64,000 nucleotides of DNA from contig NZ_JACTVJ010000004.1 in NCBI RefSeq assembly GCF_014493765.1, forward strand, positions 496,001-560,000. The letters are read 5' to 3'. This DNA comes from Streptomyces polyasparticus (lineage in GTDB: Bacteria > Actinomycetota > Actinomycetes > Streptomycetales > Streptomycetaceae). The notes beneath the pieces are model-generated. The model saw only the letters and a list, made by a program, of their open reading frames with translations, did no database searches and was not told the origin of the DNA. Within the stretch, counting starts at the first letter, position 1. Every line of letters begins with the position of its first letter. The translations under genes were made by a program, and so were the position numbers. This document shows positions 26,714 to 35,540 of the stretch, one piece after another.

Positions 26714-27724
26714 GTGGAAATCCTGTCATTCGGCGTGCAGGCCGACGAGAAGCCGCTCATCGAGAAGGCCTTCGAAGGACACCACGAGGTCCGCTGCCTG
26801 GACGTGTTCCTCACCGAGGACACAGCGCCGATCGCTGCGGGTTACGAGATCATCACGGTCAGCGTCAACGCCAATGTCAGCAGCCGGGTCCTGCAGACCC
26901 TGGCCGCCGGCGGCACCCAGATGATCGCCACACGCTCCACCGGGTTCAACCACATCGACCTGGAGGTGGCCGAGCGCCTCGGCCTGACGGTCGCGCGGGT
27001 CTCGTACTACTCGCCGTTCTCGGTGGCCGAGTTCGCCTGGACCCTCGCGATGGCGGTCAACCGCCGGATCGTGCGCGCCTCCAACCGCACCCGTGACTTC
27101 GACTTCCGGCTCGACGGCCTGATGGGGCGCGACATGCGCGGCCGTACGGTCGGCGTGCTCGGCACCGGCAAGATCGGTGAGGCCTTCACCCGTATCGCCC
27201 ACGGATTCGGCATGAATCTGCTGGGCTGGGACGTCGCCCAGAACCCGGCCTGTCTGGAACTCGGCATGAAGTACGTCGAGAAGGACCAGCTCTTCGCCGA
27301 GTCCGACCTGGTCAGCCTGCATGTGCCGCTGCTCCCGGCCACGCAGCACATCATCAACGCCGACGTGCTGCGCACCATGAAGGACGACGCGATCCTGGTG
27401 AACTCCAGCCGCGGCGGTCTCATCGACACGGAGGCCCTGGTCAACGAGCTGCGCCAGGGCCGCTTCACGGGGGTCGGGCTCGATGTGTACGAGGCCGAGG
27501 CGGGTCTGTTCTTCTTCGACAAGTCGATCCAGGGCGTCGAGGACGACGTCCTCGCACGGCTCCTGACGTTCCCGAACGTCGTGGTCACCTCGCACCAGGC
27601 GTACTACACGCTGGACGCGCTGAACCAGATCATCGAGACGACGCTGCAGAACGTGCTCGACTACAAGGCGGGCAGGCGCGGCGAGAACGTGCTGGTCCCG
27701 GCCGCGCCGAAGGCCGGGAGCTGA
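26714..27724 (+). CDS. D-2-hydroxyacid dehydrogenase (D-lactate dehydrogenase family)
   Basis: 336 aa from the GTG at 26714 with GGGAG upstream (a TTG at 26702 is an alternative). The NAD-binding Rossmann motif is VGVLGTGKIGEAF. The catalytic triad motifs follow: VNSSRGGLIDTEAL (Arg), the GLDVYEAEAG region and VVTSHQAYYT (His). The ATRSTGFNHIDLE phrase and FFFDKSIQGVEDD loop are typical of bacterial fermentative D-lactate dehydrogenases (LdhA), which interconvert pyruvate and D-lactate with NADH. It may allow NADH disposal under low oxygen. The stop lies in the loop of a hairpin shared with pfkA. Confidence 0.88.
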   Translation: MEILSFGVQADEKPLIEKAFEGHHEVRCLDVFLTEDTAPIAAGYEIITVSVNANVSSRVLQTLAAGGTQMIATRSTGFNHIDLEVAERLGLTVARVSYYSPFSVAEFAWTLAMAVNRRIVRASNRTRDFDFRLDGLMGRDMRGRTVGVLGTGKIGEAFTRIAHGFGMNLLGWDVAQNPACLELGMKYVEKDQLFAESDLVSLHVPLLPATQHIINADVLRTMKDDAILVNSSRGGLIDTEALVNELRQGRFTGVGLDVYEAEAGLFFFDKSIQGVEDDVLARLLTFPNVVVTSHQAYYTLDALNQIIETTLQNVLDYKAGRRGENVLVPAAPKAGS

Positions 27725-27735
27725 GGCTCCCGGCC
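27712..27735. terminator. Bidirectional terminator between ldh-like gene and pfkA
   Basis: Perfect 10-bp arms GGCCGGGAGC and GCTCCCGGCC around TGAG; the loop contains the stop codon of the dehydrogenase. It lies 24 bp from the pfkA stop on the opposite strand, so it can serve both genes. Confidence 0.7.
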
Positions 27736-27758
27736 CTGCGGGACGCTCATCGCAGCGC

Positions 27759-28796
27759 TCAGCCGAAGAAGACGCCGACCTCCTTGTAGAGCTCGGGGTC
27801 CACGGTCTTGAGCTTGGCCGTGGCCTGCGCGATCGGCACCCGCACGATGTCCGTGCCCTGCAGCGCGACCATCTTGCCGAAGTCGCCGTCGTGTACGGCC
27901 TCGATGGCGTGCAGTCCGAAGCGGGTGGCGAGCCAGCGGTCGAAGGCGCTCGGGGTGCCGCCGCGCTGGACGTGGCCGAGCACCGTGGTGCGGGACTCCT
28001 TGCCGGTGCGCCTCTCGATCTCCTTCGACAGCCACTCGCCGACGCCGGAGAGCCGGACGTGCCCGAACGAGTCGAGCGTGCCGTCCTTGAGGACCATCTC
28101 GCCGTCCTTGGGCATCGCGCCCTCGGCGACGACCACGATCGGGGCGTACGAGGCCTTGAAGCGCGAGGTGACCCAGGCGCAGACCTGGTCCACGTCGAAG
28201 CGCTGCTCGGGGATGAGGATGACGTTGGCGCCGCCCGCGAGCCCGGAGTGCAGGGCGATCCAGCCCGCGTGGCGGCCCATGACCTCGACGACGAGGACGC
28301 GCATGTGGGACTCGGCGGTGGTGTGCAGCCGGTCGATCGCCTCGGTCGCGATGCCGACGGCCGTGTCGAAGCCGAAGGTGTAGTCGGTGGCGGACAGATC
28401 GTTGTCGATGGTCTTCGGCACGCCGACGACCGGGATGCCGTACTCGTCGGTGAGTTTGGCGGCGACGCCGAGGGTGTCCTCGCCGCCGATCGCGATCAGT
28501 GAGTCCACCTCGTACTTGGCGAGGTTCTCCTTGATCCTGCGGATCCCGTTCTCCTCCTTGAACGGGTTCGTCCGCGAGGAGCCGAGGATGGTGCCGCCGC
28601 GGGGCAGGATGCCGCGCACGGCCGGGATGTCGAGCGGCACGGTGTCGCCTTCGAGCGGCCCGCGCCACCCGTCACGGAAGCCCACGAAGTCGTAGTCGTA
28701 CTCCTGGACGCCCTTGCGGACGATGCCGCGGATGACGGCATTGAGCCCGGGGCAGTCTCCGCCACCGGTCAGCACGCCGATTTTCTTGGCCCCCAT
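27759..28796 (-). CDS. pfkA: 6-phosphofructokinase
   Basis: 345 aa. Phosphorylates fructose-6-phosphate in glycolysis. MGAKKIGVLTGGGDCPGLNAVIRG binds the phosphoryl donor. PKTIDNDL (127-134) holds the catalytic Asp, MGRHAGWIA binds the sugar and GHVQRGGTPSAFDR closes the site. The donor-specificity positions read GGED (104-107) and PKTID, the Asp/Lys pair characteristic of PPi-using enzymes rather than the Gly pair of E. coli PfkA. Related actinomycete enzymes include both ATP- and PPi-dependent members, so the donor is not settled by sequence. Monocistronic, convergent to the dehydrogenase gene. Confidence 0.92.
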   Translation of the reverse strand: MGAKKIGVLTGGGDCPGLNAVIRGIVRKGVQEYDYDFVGFRDGWRGPLEGDTVPLDIPAVRGILPRGGTILGSSRTNPFKEENGIRRIKENLAKYEVDSLIAIGGEDTLGVAAKLTDEYGIPVVGVPKTIDNDLSATDYTFGFDTAVGIATEAIDRLHTTAESHMRVLVVEVMGRHAGWIALHSGLAGGANVILIPEQRFDVDQVCAWVTSRFKASYAPIVVVAEGAMPKDGEMVLKDGTLDSFGHVRLSGVGEWLSKEIERRTGKESRTTVLGHVQRGGTPSAFDRWLATRFGLHAIEAVHDGDFGKMVALQGTDIVRVPIAQATAKLKTVDPELYKEVGVFFG

Positions 28797-28964
28797 GGGG
28801 AAGTCCCTTCGCCGCGTTCGCTGTGTGACCCGTCACGCTAATGGTGATCCAGGTCACTTCACGGTGTCGAGGGCGCCAAATCCCTTGGAAAGCTTGGCAG
28901 TTGATCAGCGGCTTTCACTCGTACGAGGGGACGGCGTCGCCGCGTGAGCGCTCGGCCTCCCCGG

Positions 28965-29369
28965 TCAGAGCCGCCCGTCAGCGGGCACGACGGCTTCGCA
29001 GGCATCGCACAAGGCCAGAAGGATCCGCCTCGTCTCCCTGAGCGAGGCCGCGTTTCCGCAACGCTCGCATACGGAGGCGCTGAGCTCCTCGAAGGCGTCG
29101 GTGATCTCGTCAATACGGTGGTGTTCGGCGCGGCTCCAGTTGCCGCCGGGCTGCCAGGAGCCCGGGAGCGCCTGGTAGGCGAGACGCCCGAGCTTCTGCT
29201 TGACGGCGTTGAGTTGGTAGCCGGGAAACTCCGCGACCACCGCCTGATGACAACGGGCCACCAGGCCCACCCAGCCGGGGCCGATCTCCGGCCGGGCCCC
29301 CGGCGTCCGGAAGTGGGGGGCGAGAACCCGCTCCAAGGCCTCCCGCTCCGGACCGCTACTCGTCGTCAA
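28965..29369 (-). CDS. Hypothetical protein with C-terminal zinc ribbon
   Basis: 134 aa if the TTG at 29369 is used; other starts nearby (a TTG after a GGAGCGGGAGG run at about 29336) are possible. The C-terminal third has CERCGN and LCDACE, a CxxC-CxxC zinc ribbon. The first 80 residues are helical with conserved-looking Trp and His. It overlaps the end of the response regulator gene by 14 bp and so belongs to the same transcript as the two-component system. Unknown role, possibly a small regulator of that system. Confidence 0.65.
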   Translation of the reverse strand: MTTSSGPEREALERVLAPHFRTPGARPEIGPGWVGLVARCHQAVVAEFPGYQLNAVKQKLGRLAYQALPGSWQPGGNWSRAEHHRIDEITDAFEELSASVCERCGNAASLRETRRILLALCDACEAVVPADGRL

Positions 29370-30024
29370 GCCCGCGCTCTATCGCGTACCGCACCAGTTC
29401 CACGCGGTTGTGGAGCTGGAGTTTGCCCAGGGTGTTCTGGACGTGGTTCTGGACCGTGCGGTGGGAGATGACCAGGCGTTCGGCGATCTGCTTGTAGCTG
29501 AGGCCCTTGGCGACGAGGCGGAGTACTTCCGTTTCGCGGTCGGTGAGCTGGGGGGCCTTGGGCTCGTCGGGGGTCGACGGGGCGGGCTCGGAGGCGAGGC
29601 GGCGGTACTCGCCGAGGACCAGGCCCGCGAGGCCGGGTGTGAAGACCGGGTCGCCGACCGCGGTGCGGCGGACCGCGTCGATCAGCTCCTCCGTGGAGGC
29701 CGACTTCAGGAGGTAGCCCGTCGCGCCGGACTTGACCGCCTCCAGGACGTCCGCGTGCTCGCCCGAGGCGGACAGGACGAGGACGCGCAGCTTCGGGTTC
29801 GCGCCCACGAGTTCCTTGCAGACCTGGACGCCCGGCTTCAGGGGGAGGTTCAGGTCGAGGACCAGGACGTCCGGCGCCGCGGCCTTCGCGCGCCGTACCG
29901 CCTGTTCACCGTCGCCCGCCGTGGCCACCACGTCCAGGCCGGACTCGGCCAGGTCGCGGGCGACCGCGTCGCGCCACATCGGGTGGTCGTCGACCACCAT
30001 CACCTTGATCGGCTGCTCACTCAT
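29356..30024 (-). CDS. macR: NarL/LuxR-family response regulator (MacR-like)
   Basis: 222 aa from the ATG at 30024, which shares a base with the kinase stop (TGATG). The receiver domain (1-120) has D12, D13 and phosphoacceptor D57 (VLVLDLNLP), plus switch Ser and Lys (LSASG, YLLKSAS). The DNA-binding LuxR domain (about 150-215) reads LTDRETEVLRLVAKGLSYKQIAERL. Gene position between pfkA and an acyltransferase gene matches the macRS locus of S. coelicolor as I remember it (morphogenesis and actinorhodin regulation). The symbol rests on that synteny only. Confidence 0.88.
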   Translation of the reverse strand: MSEQPIKVMVVDDHPMWRDAVARDLAESGLDVVATAGDGEQAVRRAKAAAPDVLVLDLNLPLKPGVQVCKELVGANPKLRVLVLSASGEHADVLEAVKSGATGYLLKSASTEELIDAVRRTAVGDPVFTPGLAGLVLGEYRRLASEPAPSTPDEPKAPQLTDRETEVLRLVAKGLSYKQIAERLVISHRTVQNHVQNTLGKLQLHNRVELVRYAIERGLDDE

Positions 30025-31232
30025 CAACTCGCCTTCCCCCGTGGGACCTTCAGTTCAACTTCCGTGCCCTGCCCGGGCACCGAGATCAGTTCCGCCGTGC
30101 CGCCGATATCGCGCAGCCGGCCGCGGATCGACAGCGCCACACCGAGCCTGCCCTCCCCCTCGGCCTGCACGAGCCGCCCCTCCGGAATGCCGGGGCCGTC
30201 GTCGCGCACCGTCACGATCACCTCGTCCGTCCAGTCCTCGACGAGGATCCAGGCCCGCGCGCCCTCGCCCGCGTGCATCCGGACATTGTCCAGTGCGGCC
30301 CCGACGGCGGCCGCGAGCTCGCGCGCCGCGGGCGGCGGGAGCAGCACGGGCGCACCCGGTTCGGAGAGGGTGACACGGGAGCCTGCGTACGGGGAGAGCA
30401 TCGTGCGGATGTCACGCGGAAGGTCGTCCGGATCCTCGTCGGGTTCCTCGACCATCCGGACAAATGCCCCCTGCTGCGCATCCTCGGAGACCCGCGATGC
30501 CGGGATGAGCCCGCCCGCGACCAGAGTGCGCAGCGCGACCTCCTGTTCGCCGGCCATCCGCCCGAGCTCGGCCGCCTCGCCGCCGAGCGCGGTGCCGCGG
30601 CGCTGGACCATGGCGAGGACCTGCAGGACGTTGTCGTGGATGTCGCGGGCGAGCCGCTCGCGTTCGCGGGTCGCGGCCTCGATCTCCAGCGCACGGGCGA
30701 GGGTGCGCTCGGAGGCCCGGGCGACCTCCACCACGTATCCGATCGCTATGGAGGCGACCCAGACGAGCAGGACGTTGTGCAGGGTGTCCTGGCTGGGGTG
30801 GCCGCGCTGGACGATGTTCGCGATGCCGACCAGGGCGGAGGCCACGGCCGCCCAGCGCCAGCCGCCCTTGAGCGCGTACGCGAGGACGGCGCCGGCGGTC
30901 CAGATGGACGGCAGCGTCGGGCCGTCCCCGGCGATCCGCTGCGCGGAGTCGGCCACCGGGGTGAGCAGGATGCCGGTCAGCGAGATGGTCAGGTCGACGA
31001 ACAGGAACCGCTTGGTGCAGGCCGCGGCGTTCGCGACGAAGCGCAGGGTGGCGAGGGTCCACACGGCGAGCACCGTGAAGTAGACGATCGCGACCCAGGG
31101 CCGGTGGAACTTCTCGTACGCGGCCACGAAGAGCCCGATCGCGTACACCATCGTGCCGATGCGGTACGCGGTCAGAGCACGCCACAGCGGCAGCTCGACC
31201 GACATCCGCATCACACGTTCACGCTTGGCCAT
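30024..31232 (-). CDS. macS: NarL-type sensor histidine kinase (MacS-like)
   Basis: 402 aa. Five or so membrane helices occupy residues 18-170, with almost no extracytoplasmic domain, suggesting an intramembrane sensor. The HisKA_3 dimerisation segment follows, with H199 in RLARDIHDNVLQVLAMV. The ATPase domain contains ALDNVRMHAG (N box) and VRDDGPGIPEGRL, then GRLGVALSIRGRL, where the usual glycine box is somewhat altered. It should phosphorylate the overlapping response regulator. Signal unknown. Confidence 0.88.
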   Translation of the reverse strand: MAKRERVMRMSVELPLWRALTAYRIGTMVYAIGLFVAAYEKFHRPWVAIVYFTVLAVWTLATLRFVANAAACTKRFLFVDLTISLTGILLTPVADSAQRIAGDGPTLPSIWTAGAVLAYALKGGWRWAAVASALVGIANIVQRGHPSQDTLHNVLLVWVASIAIGYVVEVARASERTLARALEIEAATRERERLARDIHDNVLQVLAMVQRRGTALGGEAAELGRMAGEQEVALRTLVAGGLIPASRVSEDAQQGAFVRMVEEPDEDPDDLPRDIRTMLSPYAGSRVTLSEPGAPVLLPPPAARELAAAVGAALDNVRMHAGEGARAWILVEDWTDEVIVTVRDDGPGIPEGRLVQAEGEGRLGVALSIRGRLRDIGGTAELISVPGQGTEVELKVPRGKAS

Positions 31233-31294
31233 GTCCCCCGCCCCTTCGGTCCCCGCGCCCCGCCGGACCGTTCCTGCCCCTGGTCCGTCCCGGC

Positions 31295-32134
31295 CTATGC
31301 GGCCCGTTCGTCCTCGCCGGCCCGCTCGGCCTTCTGGTCCTTGCCGGCCTTCTCGGCCTTCGCGAGCTCGGCCTTCTGGTCCTTGCCGGCCTTCTCGGCC
31401 TTCGCGAGCTCGGCCTTCTCGGCCTTGGCGGCCTCCGCCTTCTTCTTGGCTTCGTCCGCGATCATCCGCTTGGCGGCCGTGGCGTAGATGTCCACGTACT
31501 CCTGGCCGGAGAGCTTCATGATTTCGTACATCACCTCGTCCGTCACCGAACGGAGGATGAACCGGTCGCTCTCCATGCCGTGATACCGGCTGAAGTCCAG
31601 CGGCTTGCCGATCCGGATGCCCGGGCGCATCAGCTTGGGCACCACCTTGCCGGGCGGCTGGATCTTCTCGGTGTCGATCATCGCGACGGGGATGACCGGA
31701 GCGCCGGTGGCCAGCGCCACCCGGGCGAGCCCGCCGGGCTTGCCGCGGTAGAGACGGCCGTCCGGGGAGCGGGTGCCCTCGGGGTAGATGCCGAAGAGCT
31801 CGCCGCGCTCCACGACCTCGATACCGCTCTTGATGGCCGCCTCACCGGCGCCGCGCGCACCCGAGCGGTCCACCGGGAGCTGGCCGACGCCCTTGAAGAA
31901 GGCGGCCGTGAGCTTGCCCTTCACGCCCGGGCTGTTGAAGTACTCGGCCTTCGCGATGAAGGTGACCTTGCGGTCGAGCACCGCGGGCAGGAAGAAGGAG
32001 TCCGAGAAGGACAGATGATTGCTCGCGAGGATCGCGGGACCCTCGGCGGGGATGTTCTCCAGACCCTCGACCCAGGGCCGGAAGACGGTCTTCAGACTCC
32101 CGCCGACGGTGAGCTTCATGAACCCGTAGATCAA
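31295..32134 (-). CDS. plsC: 1-acylglycerol-3-phosphate acyltransferase (PlsC family) with Lys/Ala repeat tail
   Basis: 279 aa. The PlsC domain has the catalytic HX4D motif H40-D45 (NHLSFSD), GVGQLPVDRSG, FGIYPEGTRSPDG and VIPVAMID. It would add the second acyl chain to lysophosphatidate at the membrane. The last 55 residues are an Ala/Lys/Glu-rich helix built partly from two exact 14-residue repeats (AELAKAEKAGKDQK), reminiscent of histone-like tails. This extension is not needed for catalysis and is likely strain-variable. Confidence 0.88.
   Translation of the reverse strand: MIYGFMKLTVGGSLKTVFRPWVEGLENIPAEGPAILASNHLSFSDSFFLPAVLDRKVTFIAKAEYFNSPGVKGKLTAAFFKGVGQLPVDRSGARGAGEAAIKSGIEVVERGELFGIYPEGTRSPDGRLYRGKPGGLARVALATGAPVIPVAMIDTEKIQPPGKVVPKLMRPGIRIGKPLDFSRYHGMESDRFILRSVTDEVMYEIMKLSGQEYVDIYATAAKRMIADEAKKKAEAAKAEKAELAKAEKAGKDQKAELAKAEKAGKDQKAERAGEDERAA
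31325..31408. repeat. Two perfect 42-bp tandem repeats inside plsC
   Basis: Units 31325-31366 and 31367-31408 are identical, followed by a partial third copy. They encode the 14-residue Ala/Lys/Glu repeat of the acyltransferase tail, so copy-number change keeps the frame. Confidence 0.9.
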
Positions 32135-32332
32135 CGCAGGTGCCTTTCTCGTATCGTCACGTCGACCTTAACCCGTGCCGGGCCTGCGCTCCTTCCCGGG
32201 AACCCGTGGCCGCGGCGCCGCGGACGGGTCACAACGGCCCTGGTCGGTGTCGGTCCGGTCGCGTACCGTGAACGCAACTCCCGACCCGACTCCGGCGGCC
32301 CCGAGCCGGAGCCTGCCTCAAGAAGGAGACCG

Positions 32333-33121
32333 ATGGTGCCGGTCCTCCCCGGAGCCGAGCCCTACCGCCATGAAGGCGGCGAGGTCGGCGTCCTGCTCTG
32401 CCACGGTTTCACCGGTTCCCCGCAGTCGCTGCGCCCGTGGGCGGAGCACTTGGCCGCGCGCGGCCTGACGGTGTCCCTGCCGCTGCTCCCCGGGCACGGC
32501 ACGCGCTGGCAGGACCTGGCGCTGACCGGGTGGCAGGACTGGTACGCGGAGGTGGACCGCGAGCTGCGCGCCCTGAGCGAGCGGTGCTCGCAGGTCTTCG
32601 TGTTCGGCCTGTCGATGGGCGGCGCCCTGACGCTGCGGCTGGCGGCCAAGCACGGTGACGCGATCAGCGGCATCGTCCTGGTGAACCCGTTCAACAAGAT
32701 GCACGACCCGATGGCCTTCGCCCTGCCGGTGGCCCGCCACTTCGTGCGCTCCACCAAGGGCGTCGTGAGCGATATCGCCAAGGAGGGCTCCGAGGAGCTC
32801 GGCTACACCCGCGTACCGCTGCACGCCGCGCACTCGCTGCGGCAGTTCTCGCGGGTCGTCGATGCCGAACTGCCGCAGGTCACCCAGCCGCTCCTGCTGC
32901 TGCACAGCCCGCAGGACCATGTCGTCGCGCCGGCCGACTCGGCGCGCATCCTGGGCCGGGTCTCGTCCACGGACGTCACCGAGATCCTGCTGGAACAGAG
33001 CTACCACGTGGCGACGTTGGACCATGACGCGGACCGGATCTTCGAGGAGAGCGTCTCCTTCGTCGACCGGCTCGCATCCGACGCGAAGGATTCCCGGGAA
33101 GGTACGACGGCCGGTGGCTGA
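32333..33121 (+). CDS. Alpha/beta hydrolase, carboxylesterase/monoacylglycerol-lipase type
   Basis: 262 aa from the ATG at 32333 with AGAAGGAG upstream. It has VLLCHGFTGSPQSLRPWAEHL (oxyanion hole HGF), nucleophile S94 in GLSMGG, an Asp in LLLHSPQDHVV and His in SYHVATLDHD. This is the pattern of the Est30/YvaK-type carboxylesterase. The size fits and no signal peptide is present. It probably hydrolyses acyl esters in the cytoplasm and is divergent from the acyltransferase, so both may concern lipid turnover. The next gene starts inside its last codons. Confidence 0.88.
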   Translation: MVPVLPGAEPYRHEGGEVGVLLCHGFTGSPQSLRPWAEHLAARGLTVSLPLLPGHGTRWQDLALTGWQDWYAEVDRELRALSERCSQVFVFGLSMGGALTLRLAAKHGDAISGIVLVNPFNKMHDPMAFALPVARHFVRSTKGVVSDIAKEGSEELGYTRVPLHAAHSLRQFSRVVDAELPQVTQPLLLLHSPQDHVVAPADSARILGRVSSTDVTEILLEQSYHVATLDHDADRIFEESVSFVDRLASDAKDSREGTTAGG

Positions 33122-33746
33122 GCACGAAGCGGCGGACCGCGACGAGAGCCGCGAGGAGCACGACGAGCAGGAGCAGCACGACGCGGCCCTGCGCGATCCG
33201 CTGGCCAAGTCCCCCGAGGCACCGGAGCAGAAGCCGGAGCCGCTGGACGAGGACGCCGCCTGGGCGGCGATCATCGCCGGATACGGGGAGCAGCCGGCCG
33301 ATCCGCCGGGCGCCAAGCCCTTCAAGTCCGTGGAGGACCTCGCGGGCCTGGTCGCGGAGGCGGAGGAGGCCGAGCGCGGCCCCGCCAAGACCGGCTCGGA
33401 CAAGCCCGTGGCCGGTTCGATCGTCTTCGCCCCGGGCGTGGGTCCGCGTGACTATGACGTGGCCGAGGCCTCGGAGGACGACCTCGACGAGAGCGACGAG
33501 GGCCACTTCGTACCGCCGGAGCCGCCGCCGCTGCCGGAGGCCGACACCACCGCCAAGTTCGCCTGGCTCGCAGTGGTCGGCGGCCCTCTCCTGATGCTGC
33601 TCGCCGTCCTGCTCGGCTGGCCGATGACATGGTGGCTCACCACCCTCGGCATCGGCGGCTTCCTGGGCGGCTTCGCCACGCTGGTGATGCGGATGGGCGA
33701 CGGGGACGAGAACGACGAGGATCCGGGGCGCGGCGCGGTCGTCTGA
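33114..33746 (+). CDS. Acidic membrane protein, unknown
   Basis: 210 aa from the GTG at 33114, which overlaps the hydrolase stop by 8 bp; GGAAGG lies about 12 nt upstream. Residues 1-140 are strongly acidic and probably disordered. Two membrane helices follow at about 143-190 (FAWLAVVGGPLLMLLAVLLGW and TLGIGGFLGGFATLVM), then an acidic tail. Common in streptomycetes beside this hydrolase, but no function is known to me. Translational coupling implies that the two act together. Confidence 0.75.
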   Translation: MAEHEAADRDESREEHDEQEQHDAALRDPLAKSPEAPEQKPEPLDEDAAWAAIIAGYGEQPADPPGAKPFKSVEDLAGLVAEAEEAERGPAKTGSDKPVAGSIVFAPGVGPRDYDVAEASEDDLDESDEGHFVPPEPPPLPEADTTAKFAWLAVVGGPLLMLLAVLLGWPMTWWLTTLGIGGFLGGFATLVMRMGDGDENDEDPGRGAVV

Positions 33747-33899
33747 GCGCCACCGATTGCACGAGGGCCCGTACCGGTTCATTCCGGGCGGGCCCTTCGC
33801 GTATCCGGACCGGATGGAACTAGATCGCGGCGTACGGCGAAGTACCGGTGAACAACAAGCCCGAGCCTTCGAGGCGTTCACCCGACGAGAGGAGCCCCG

Positions 33900-34517
33900 A
33901 TGACCGTCGAACCGGGCGTCCGTACCCGCGAGGAGGCCACCCGCGAGGACAGTGACGCCCGCGTGATCGACCGGTCGCGGGATGAGCCCGAGCAGTTCGC
34001 CGTCCTCTTCGACCGGCATGCCGACGCGGTGCACCGCTATGCGGCACGCCGGCTCGGCACCGAGGCGGCGGAGGATCTGATGGCGGAGACCTTCACCACC
34101 GCGTTCCGGCTGCGGCACCGCTACGACCGGGAACGGTCCGATGCCCGGCCCTGGCTGTTCGGCATCGCGACCAATCTCATCGGCCGGCACAAGAGGGGCG
34201 AGGCACGCCGCTTCAAGGTGCTCTCCCTGCTGCCGGTCCCGGTGGAACCGGACGAAGCCGTGGACGACCGGGCGGTGGCGCGGGCCGGCGCGCACGGGGT
34301 GCGCCGCGAGCTCGCGGCGGCCCTCGCGGGCCTGTCCGGGCGCCACCGCGACGTGGTGCTCCTGATCGCGTGGGCCGGCCTCGATTACGAGGAGACGGCC
34401 CAGGCCCTGGGGATCCCGGTCGGCACCGTCAGATCACGGCTGCATCGAGCTCGCAGCACATTGCGCGAAGCACTGGGCGGATCCGATCCGACCGCTTTCC
34501 GGGAGGCACGCCCATGA
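33900..34517 (+). CDS. ECF-type RNA polymerase sigma factor
   Basis: 205 aa with sigma region 2 (about 30-100: FAVLFDRHADAVHRYAARRLG, AEDLMAETFTTAFRLR, ARPWLFGIATNLI) and region 4 (about 140-195: ALAGLSGRHRDVVLLIAWAGLDYEETAQALGIPVGTVRSRLHRAR). No extra domains. The ATG at 33900 has GAGGAG upstream. Its stop overlaps the start of a membrane-anchored partner gene (ATGA), the usual arrangement for an ECF sigma and its regulator. The target promoter was not found. Confidence 0.93.
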   Translation: MTVEPGVRTREEATREDSDARVIDRSRDEPEQFAVLFDRHADAVHRYAARRLGTEAAEDLMAETFTTAFRLRHRYDRERSDARPWLFGIATNLIGRHKRGEARRFKVLSLLPVPVEPDEAVDDRAVARAGAHGVRRELAAALAGLSGRHRDVVLLIAWAGLDYEETAQALGIPVGTVRSRLHRARSTLREALGGSDPTAFREARP

Positions 34518-35536
34518 AAGAGCAGACGCCCATGCAGGACGAACTCGACCGCTTGAGGGAGTGGCACGCCGACGCGCCCCCGCTCGACGAGGACACGCGC
34601 CATCGTGCGCGGGTGCGGCTCTTCGCCGCGATCAACGAACAGCCTTCCTCCGTACGTCCCTTGTGGCGACGGCCCGTGCTGCGGATCCTCGCCACAGGTG
34701 TCGTGACGGCGGCGGTGGCCGCCACGGTCCTGGTGTCCGTGGACAGCGGCCCGCAGGGCGGACCGCAGGCCAAGCCGCCGGCGAGCAGCGCGCCTCCGAT
34801 GGCCAACGTCAGCGCCCAGACCGTGCTCAACGGTGCGGCCGCCTGGGAGCGCAAGCACGAGAAGCCGGCGGCTCCCCGGGACGACCAGTTCATCTACACC
34901 AAGGAGATCATCAAGGAGACCGACGACAAGACGGGCGAGACCAAGACCCACGTCGACGAGATCTGGCGCTCCGTGGACGGCTCCCAGCGCTCCTGGATCA
35001 TGGAGATCGGCAAGGGCTGGTGGTCCGAACCGCTGAAGAAGAACGAGTCCGTCTGGCCTCCGCAGGACTGGGGCACGCTCGAGAAGCTCCCGACGGATCC
35101 CGAAAAGCTGATCCTCTCCAGGCTGTACAGGTCGAGCGCCGACGACAAGAACGACTCGCTGGACGGGATCACCGACGAGGAGTGGAGCTCGGTCCACTTC
35201 GATCTCGCCGGACTCCTCAAGCTCGTCCCGGTCATGCCGGAGGGCCTGCGCCCGGCCGCGTACGAGGCGCTCGGCATGATCCCCGGCGTGCGGACGGTCC
35301 CGGACCAGAGGGACGCCAAGGGCCGTACCGGTATCGCCATCACCTATGACGACCCGACCCTGCCCGAGGGCGTCGCCGGTTGGGGCGGCTACTTCATCTT
35401 CGACCCGGAGACCTACGAATTCCTGGGCTTCCGCGACGAGCGCACCTCGGGTGACGGCCCCGGTATGAAGCGCTACACCCAGCTCTCCTACCTGGACAGC
35501 TGGGCGATCACCGACAAGGCCAAGCAGCGCCCGTAG
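34514..35536 (+). CDS. CU044_5270 family membrane protein, putative ECF partner
   Basis: 340 aa. The N-terminal 60 residues (MKEQTPMQDELDRLREWHADAPP...) are cytoplasmic, followed by one membrane helix at about 63-80 and an extracellular domain rich in Trp and charged residues (KKNESVWPPQDWG, GTVRT-like strands). The pattern fits the CU044_5270 family, which is usually encoded after ECF sigma genes in actinomycetes and may act as anti-sigma factor or sensor. The overlap of 4 bp with the sigma gene supports this. Direct binding is inferred. Confidence 0.8.
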   Translation: MKEQTPMQDELDRLREWHADAPPLDEDTRHRARVRLFAAINEQPSSVRPLWRRPVLRILATGVVTAAVAATVLVSVDSGPQGGPQAKPPASSAPPMANVSAQTVLNGAAAWERKHEKPAAPRDDQFIYTKEIIKETDDKTGETKTHVDEIWRSVDGSQRSWIMEIGKGWWSEPLKKNESVWPPQDWGTLEKLPTDPEKLILSRLYRSSADDKNDSLDGITDEEWSSVHFDLAGLLKLVPVMPEGLRPAAYEALGMIPGVRTVPDQRDAKGRTGIAITYDDPTLPEGVAGWGGYFIFDPETYEFLGFRDERTSGDGPGMKRYTQLSYLDSWAITDKAKQRP

Positions 35537-35540
35537 AGCT

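Noticed and set aside
32976-34346. 456-codon minus-strand frame across the acidic membrane protein and sigma genes
   Set aside because: Antisense to a clear ECF sigma factor; no start signal or domain.
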